Origin: Bacteroidales bacterium UBA3684
GTDB taxonomy: Bacteria > Bacteroidota > Bacteroidia > Bacteroidales > P3
Assembly: GCA_002372855.1 (NCBI GenBank)
Contig: DFIZ01000078.1
Span: 1 to 17,492, forward strand
Length of the DNA stretch: 17,492 bases
Reading direction: 5' to 3'
Shown piece after piece: positions 14,977 to 17,492 of this stretch; position 1 is the first letter of the stretch; each line of letters opens with the position of its first letter. The translations under genes were made by a program, and so were the position numbers. The notes under the pieces are model-generated. The model saw only the letters and a list, made by a program, of their open reading frames with translations. It ran no database searches and was not told the DNA's origin.

Positions 14977-15481
14977 GGCCTCACCCCTGACCCTTCTCCC
15001 AAGGAGAGGGGAGGCTACGCAGGACAACACGCAATAAAATGGCAGAAGGGTATAAAACGGCTTATCCCGACACTTATGCAACGACAAGGGAGTATGCCAA
15101 AAAGAACAGGCTGTTCCCCACTCAGGCGGAAGAAAAACTATGGCAGGCCTTGCGGAAATACCTGCCGGAACACCGTTTCAGACGCCAGCATATTATTGGA
15201 GACTACATAGCCGACTTCGTATGCCTAAGGAAAATGCTCGTCATTGAAGTCGACGGCGGATACCACAACACCTGCGAGCAGCAGGCCGAGGACCGCACAA
15301 GAACCCTCCAACTGGAACACTTCGGCTATCGGGTGCTGCGATTCACCAACGACGAGGTGATGGGAGACCTCCAACACGTAATCAACAAAATAGCAAAAGA
15401 AATAAACAACCATTAAAAAAGTCCTCAAAAAAGACCCGTGCAAAATCCCCTCTCCCTGGGAGAGGGGCAAGGGGTGAGGCC
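14977..15481. mobile_element. 505-bp putative element carrying a DUF559 nuclease gene
   Basis: It begins with GGCCTCACCCC (14977-14987) and ends with the exact inverse GGGGTGAGGCC (15471-15481), the same ends as the 134-bp element. Subterminal hairpins lie at 14991-14999 with 15003-15011 (one G-T pair) and 15447-15455 with 15459-15467 (perfect). The single gene inside is the DUF559 protein at 15039-15416. The right end shares TAAAAAAGTCCTC, GACCC, the hairpin arms and the terminal repeat with the smaller element. Left flank AAATAAA and right flank AAATAAT could be a target duplication, but the sequence is too simple to be sure. Confidence 0.68.
15039..15416 (+). CDS. DUF559 (PD-(D/E)XK, Vsr-like) endonuclease-domain protein
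   Basis: A 125-residue protein of the DUF559 family, a stand-alone domain of the PD-(D/E)XK nuclease superfamily related to the Vsr mismatch endonuclease. Seen here: TQAEEKLWQALR (28-39, with the N-terminal acidic residue), FRRQHIIGDYIADFVC (47-62, with D59), LVIEVDGGYHN (67-77, E70 and D72 as likely metal ligands), DRTRTLQLEHFGYRVLRFTNDEV (85-107) and a helical tail. These cover the whole family domain, so the enzyme appears intact. It sits between terminal inverted repeats within the fab cluster and is unrelated to lipid synthesis. Its lower G+C and A-richer codons than the fab genes suggest later acquisition. The natural DNA target is unknown. Confidence 0.85.
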   Translation: MAEGYKTAYPDTYATTREYAKKNRLFPTQAEEKLWQALRKYLPEHRFRRQHIIGDYIADFVCLRKMLVIEVDGGYHNTCEQQAEDRTRTLQLEHFGYRVLRFTNDEVMGDLQHVINKIAKEINNH

Positions 15482-15491
15482 AAATAATTCT

Positions 15492-16238
15492 ATGAACCTG
15501 TTGAAAGATAAAATCGCCCTCATTACCGGAGGGTCGCGCGGCCTCGGCCGTCGCACAGCACTGCTCTTCGCCGAAGAGGGTGCCACCGTCATTTTCACCG
15601 ACCTGCAGGAGAACGACAGCAGCCGCGAACTGCTGGCCGAACTGCAGAAGATGCAGCCGCGCTCGATGTTCATCGCCAGCAACGCCGCCGACTACGAAGA
15701 CACGCTCCGCGTGGCCGACATCGTGCAGAAAGAATTCGGCCGTCTGGATGTGCTGGTCAACAACGCCGGCATCACCCGCGACAACCTCCTGCTGCGCATG
15801 CAGCCCAAGGACTGGGACCTCGTCCTCGAGGTCAACCTGCGCTCCGTCTTCAACTTCTGCAAGGCCTTTGCCCCGATGATGCTCAAGCAGCGCTCCGGCT
15901 CCATCATCAACACCAGCTCCGTCGTCGGAGTCAACGGCAACGCCGGCCAGTGCAACTACTCCGCCTCCAAAGCCGGTATCCTGGGCTTCACCAAGAGCCT
16001 GGCCAAGGAACTCGGCTCCCGCGGCATCCGCAGCAACGCCATCGCCCCCGGTTTCATCGAGACGGCCATGACGCAGCAGCTCCCCGAGGACGTGCGCAAA
16101 GGCTGGATGGAGGACATCCCCCTGCGCCGCGGCGGCACCGACCTCGACGTCGCTAAGACCTCCCTCTACCTCGCTTCCGACCTCTCCGAGTACATCACCG
16201 GCCAGGTCATCTGCGTCGACGGAGGCCTCTCCCTCTGA
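15492..16238 (+). CDS. fabG: 3-oxoacyl-ACP reductase (SDR family)
   Basis: A 248-residue short-chain dehydrogenase of FabG length. It reduces 3-oxoacyl-ACP with NADPH. The cofactor motif is TGGSRGLGR (12-20), followed by NNAG (90-93), N115, S143 in NTSSVVG, and Y156 with K160 in NYSASK; PGFIETAMT (186-194) and the C-terminal GQVICVDGGLSL are typical. The ATG at 15492 gives the classical N terminus MNLLKDKIALITGGS. An in-frame GTG at 15438 was rejected because it lies in the mobile element's hairpin region. It is the last gene of the fab cluster and is followed by a strong terminator. Confidence 0.94.
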   Translation: MNLLKDKIALITGGSRGLGRRTALLFAEEGATVIFTDLQENDSSRELLAELQKMQPRSMFIASNAADYEDTLRVADIVQKEFGRLDVLVNNAGITRDNLLLRMQPKDWDLVLEVNLRSVFNFCKAFAPMMLKQRSGSIINTSSVVGVNGNAGQCNYSASKAGILGFTKSLAKELGSRGIRSNAIAPGFIETAMTQQLPEDVRKGWMEDIPLRRGGTDLDVAKTSLYLASDLSEYITGQVICVDGGLSL

Positions 16239-16258
16239 AGAAAATCATCCCATCACGC

Positions 16259-16289
16259 CCCTGCACCACCGTGCAGGGGCTTTTTTTTT
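16259..16289 (+). terminator. Intrinsic terminator of the fab cluster
   Basis: An 8-bp perfect stem CCCTGCAC (16259-16266) with GTGCAGGG (16271-16278), loop CACC, followed after GC by nine T (16281-16289). It lies 20 nt after the fabG stop and between fabG and the convergent integrase gene. Confidence 0.9.
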
Positions 16290-16314
16290 GCCCTTTTGGA
16301 GCCTCGGCAAAGCA

Positions 16315-17277
16315 TCACGGGAAGCAACTCAGGAAGCTGCGGAACAACGGCAGCAGCGACCTCCTGAGCCGGTCCCTGAAGCTTGCACGCACCTTTCCGC
16401 CGCCGTCGGTCGAGCTGCCCATCATGGCATTCCCCAACAGCTCCACCCCGTGCTGGAGCGTCTTGTCGATTATGTGCGCGTATATCTCTGTCGTCCTGAC
16501 GGTTGTATGGCCACAAAGCCGGCTGACGACATAGATGTCCACTCCCGCCGAAATCGACAAGGTGGCGAACGTGTGCCGCGACACATGGAACGTAAGGTGC
16601 TTCCCGACGCCCGCCTCCTGCGCCCACCTTTGCAAATCGGCCGCAATCACCGACCGCGACCTCAGCCCGAACACCTTCCCTGCCCGCCTCCGCTCCCCCA
16701 GCAGACTGAGCGCCACGGCGTTGAGGGGCACGCTAACCTCACGGCCCGTCTTCACCTGCACCTTCACAATCGTCGGCTTGCCTTCGATGTCCACGATGTC
16801 CTCCCACACGAGGGTCTCGATGTCCGAAAGCCGCAGACCCGTCTGGCACGCGAAGAGGAAAGCGCGCTTGGTCTCCTCGTGGCCGCAGGGGGTGGCCGAA
16901 AGCCTGGCAACCTCATTCTGCGTGAGATACACCCTCTTCGCCCGCTTGCATCCCGGCATCAGGGTCCGGATGGAGGGCATCGGGTTGGCCGCAATCAGAC
17001 GGGCCGCCACCGCATATTCGAGAATGGCGTGCATCTTCTGCAGATAGGTCCTCACGCTGCCCATGGACACCCTCGCCATCAGGAACTTGGCAAACTCGAT
17101 GCAGAATTCCTCCGTAATGTCGGCGAGCCGTGGAGTGTCGCCGTAAAACCCGATCAGATGGTGCAGCAGCGCATGGTTCACCCCCTGCGTGTTCGGCCGG
17201 TGCTTCGCCTCGCGCATCGACATAAGGTCCGAGATGTATTTCTGAGAAACACACTGTTTTTTTTCGCTGGTTTTCAT
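16315..17277 (-). CDS. Tyrosine recombinase / phage-type integrase
   Basis: A 320-residue site-specific recombinase. The catalytic domain (about 115-275) has the complete residue set: R149 in CQTGLRLSDI, K176 in QVKTGRE, H231 and R234 in HVSRHTFA, H257 in LCGHTTV and the nucleophile Y266 in TEIYAHI. The N-terminal part (about 12-100) matches a SAM-like core-binding domain. It is shorter than many Bacteroidota integrases (~380-400 aa), and an additional N-terminal arm-binding domain seems absent. About 45 basic and serine-rich residues follow the catalytic tyrosine region. It converges on fabG and reads away from the right edge, so it could be the end gene of an element continuing beyond the window, or a DNA-inversion recombinase. 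The ATG at 17277 follows an A+T-rich region with TATAAT on the minus strand (17290-17295). Confidence 0.92.
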   Translation of the reverse strand: MKTSEKKQCVSQKYISDLMSMREAKHRPNTQGVNHALLHHLIGFYGDTPRLADITEEFCIEFAKFLMARVSMGSVRTYLQKMHAILEYAVAARLIAANPMPSIRTLMPGCKRAKRVYLTQNEVARLSATPCGHEETKRAFLFACQTGLRLSDIETLVWEDIVDIEGKPTIVKVQVKTGREVSVPLNAVALSLLGERRRAGKVFGLRSRSVIAADLQRWAQEAGVGKHLTFHVSRHTFATLSISAGVDIYVVSRLCGHTTVRTTEIYAHIIDKTLQHGVELLGNAMMGSSTDGGGKVRASFRDRLRRSLLPLFRSFLSCFP

Positions 17278-17492
17278 TTCTGTTTTTCAATTATAGGTTA
17301 GAATACTACTATTGTACAATACAAACGGAAAAACGGGATTTGACGAGTGTTTAGTGTCAAGTTTCCGGTGTTAAGTTCGCCCCGTCTGCCGTTCTGCACT
17401 AAATATCAGCGCCTTAACACACATCCACCAGCATCTCCCAAACAGGAATCCAAGAGGGGTCGAAGAGGTACATAATTCGGCATTTCTTATAT
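17278..17492. other. Non-coding region upstream of the integrase
   Basis: No gene is seen up to the window edge. It contains a 12-bp palindrome TATTGTACAATA (17310-17321), two similar direct repeats AGTGTCAAGTTT (17353-17364) and GGTGTTAAGTTC (17367-17378), and an inverted copy of GTGTTAAG (17368-17375) as CTTAACAC (17413-17420). Such repeats upstream of an integrase may be recombinase or regulator sites, but no attachment core can be defined from one end. Confidence 0.5.

Noticed and set aside
13134..15002. 622-codon open frame on the minus strand
   Set aside because: It lies antisense across fabF and fabZ, whose catalytic motifs are complete. It has a low-complexity Gly/Val/Ala/Asp composition typical of the reverse of G+C-rich genes, and it crosses the repeat element.
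15012..15022. 10-nt match (CCTGCGTAGC) between the DUF559 element and the repeat at 5807-5816
   Set aside because: Too short and isolated; the surrounding sequences do not align, so chance is the better explanation.
14406..15481. Regularly recurring palindromes as a CRISPR array
   Set aside because: Only four hairpins in alternating orientation, with intervals of very different size that contain genes; no cas genes.
15438..15491. Earlier GTG start for fabG
   Set aside because: It lies within the hairpin and terminal repeat of the mobile element; the family N terminus begins at 15492.
16288..17301. 337-codon open frame on the plus strand
   Set aside because: Antisense to the integrase, which has all catalytic residues; the composition is rich in Arg, His and Pro.
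1..17492. tRNA and rRNA genes
   Set aside because: I looked for cloverleaf-like segments and conserved rRNA stretches in the gaps and saw none; the gaps hold only repeats, promoters and hairpins.

Overview
The window looks like chromosomal DNA of a member of the Bacteroidales (Bacteroidota). The genus cannot be fixed from this stretch alone. The evidence is threefold: promoter boxes of the Bacteroidota type (TAnnTTTG, one with TTTG 20 nt upstream), A-rich leaders without Shine-Dalgarno sequences, and Bacteroidota-style protein families (DUF4369/TlpA-like exported protein, membrane LytTR regulator, FemAB/GNAT-like protein, SAM-like/tyrosine integrase). Coding DNA is G+C-rich while the gaps are A+T-rich and full of short repeats.

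Layout. 1-984: 3' part of a large acyl-CoA dehydrogenase, closed by a strong intrinsic terminator. 985-1299: hairpins and short AATTCG repeats. 1300-5732 (minus): a potassium-uptake operon trkA - trkH1 - trkH2, with two diverged pore subunits downstream of one RCK regulatory subunit. 5733-6013: repeat-rich divergent promoter region. 6014-7237 (plus): exported DUF4369/thioredoxin-fold protein without CxxC. 7238-7554: non-coding. 7555-10664 (plus): probable operon of an FtsE-type ABC ATPase, an OmpA-domain cell-wall protein, a GNAT/FemAB-like protein and RlmH, the last junctions overlapping by 4 nt. 10666-12024 (minus): a small unknown protein and a four-helix membrane protein with a LytTR DNA-binding domain. 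12169-16238 (plus): a fatty-acid/polyketide-type cluster fabH - fabF - fabZ - [DUF559] - fabG without an acyl carrier protein gene, closed by a strong terminator. 16315-17277 (minus): a complete tyrosine recombinase, which may mark the edge of an integrated element beyond the right end.

The most interesting structure lies in the fab cluster. The two junctions fabF/fabZ and fabZ/fabG are each filled almost exactly, from stop codon to just before the next start, by an element with 11-bp terminal inverted repeats (GGCCTCACCCC...GGGGTGAGGCC) and a subterminal hairpin at each end. The larger one (505 bp, 14977-15481) carries a DUF559 (PD-(D/E)XK, Vsr-like) nuclease gene. The smaller (134 bp, 14406-14539) looks like its internal-deletion derivative. 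This resembles an autonomous/non-autonomous pair of small mobile elements using a nuclease not normally regarded as a transposase. A second structure worth checking is a pair of inverted 10-bp tandem arrays around the trkH1 start, which could form a 14-bp perfect mRNA stem enclosing the start codon and also encode an unusual N-terminal extension.
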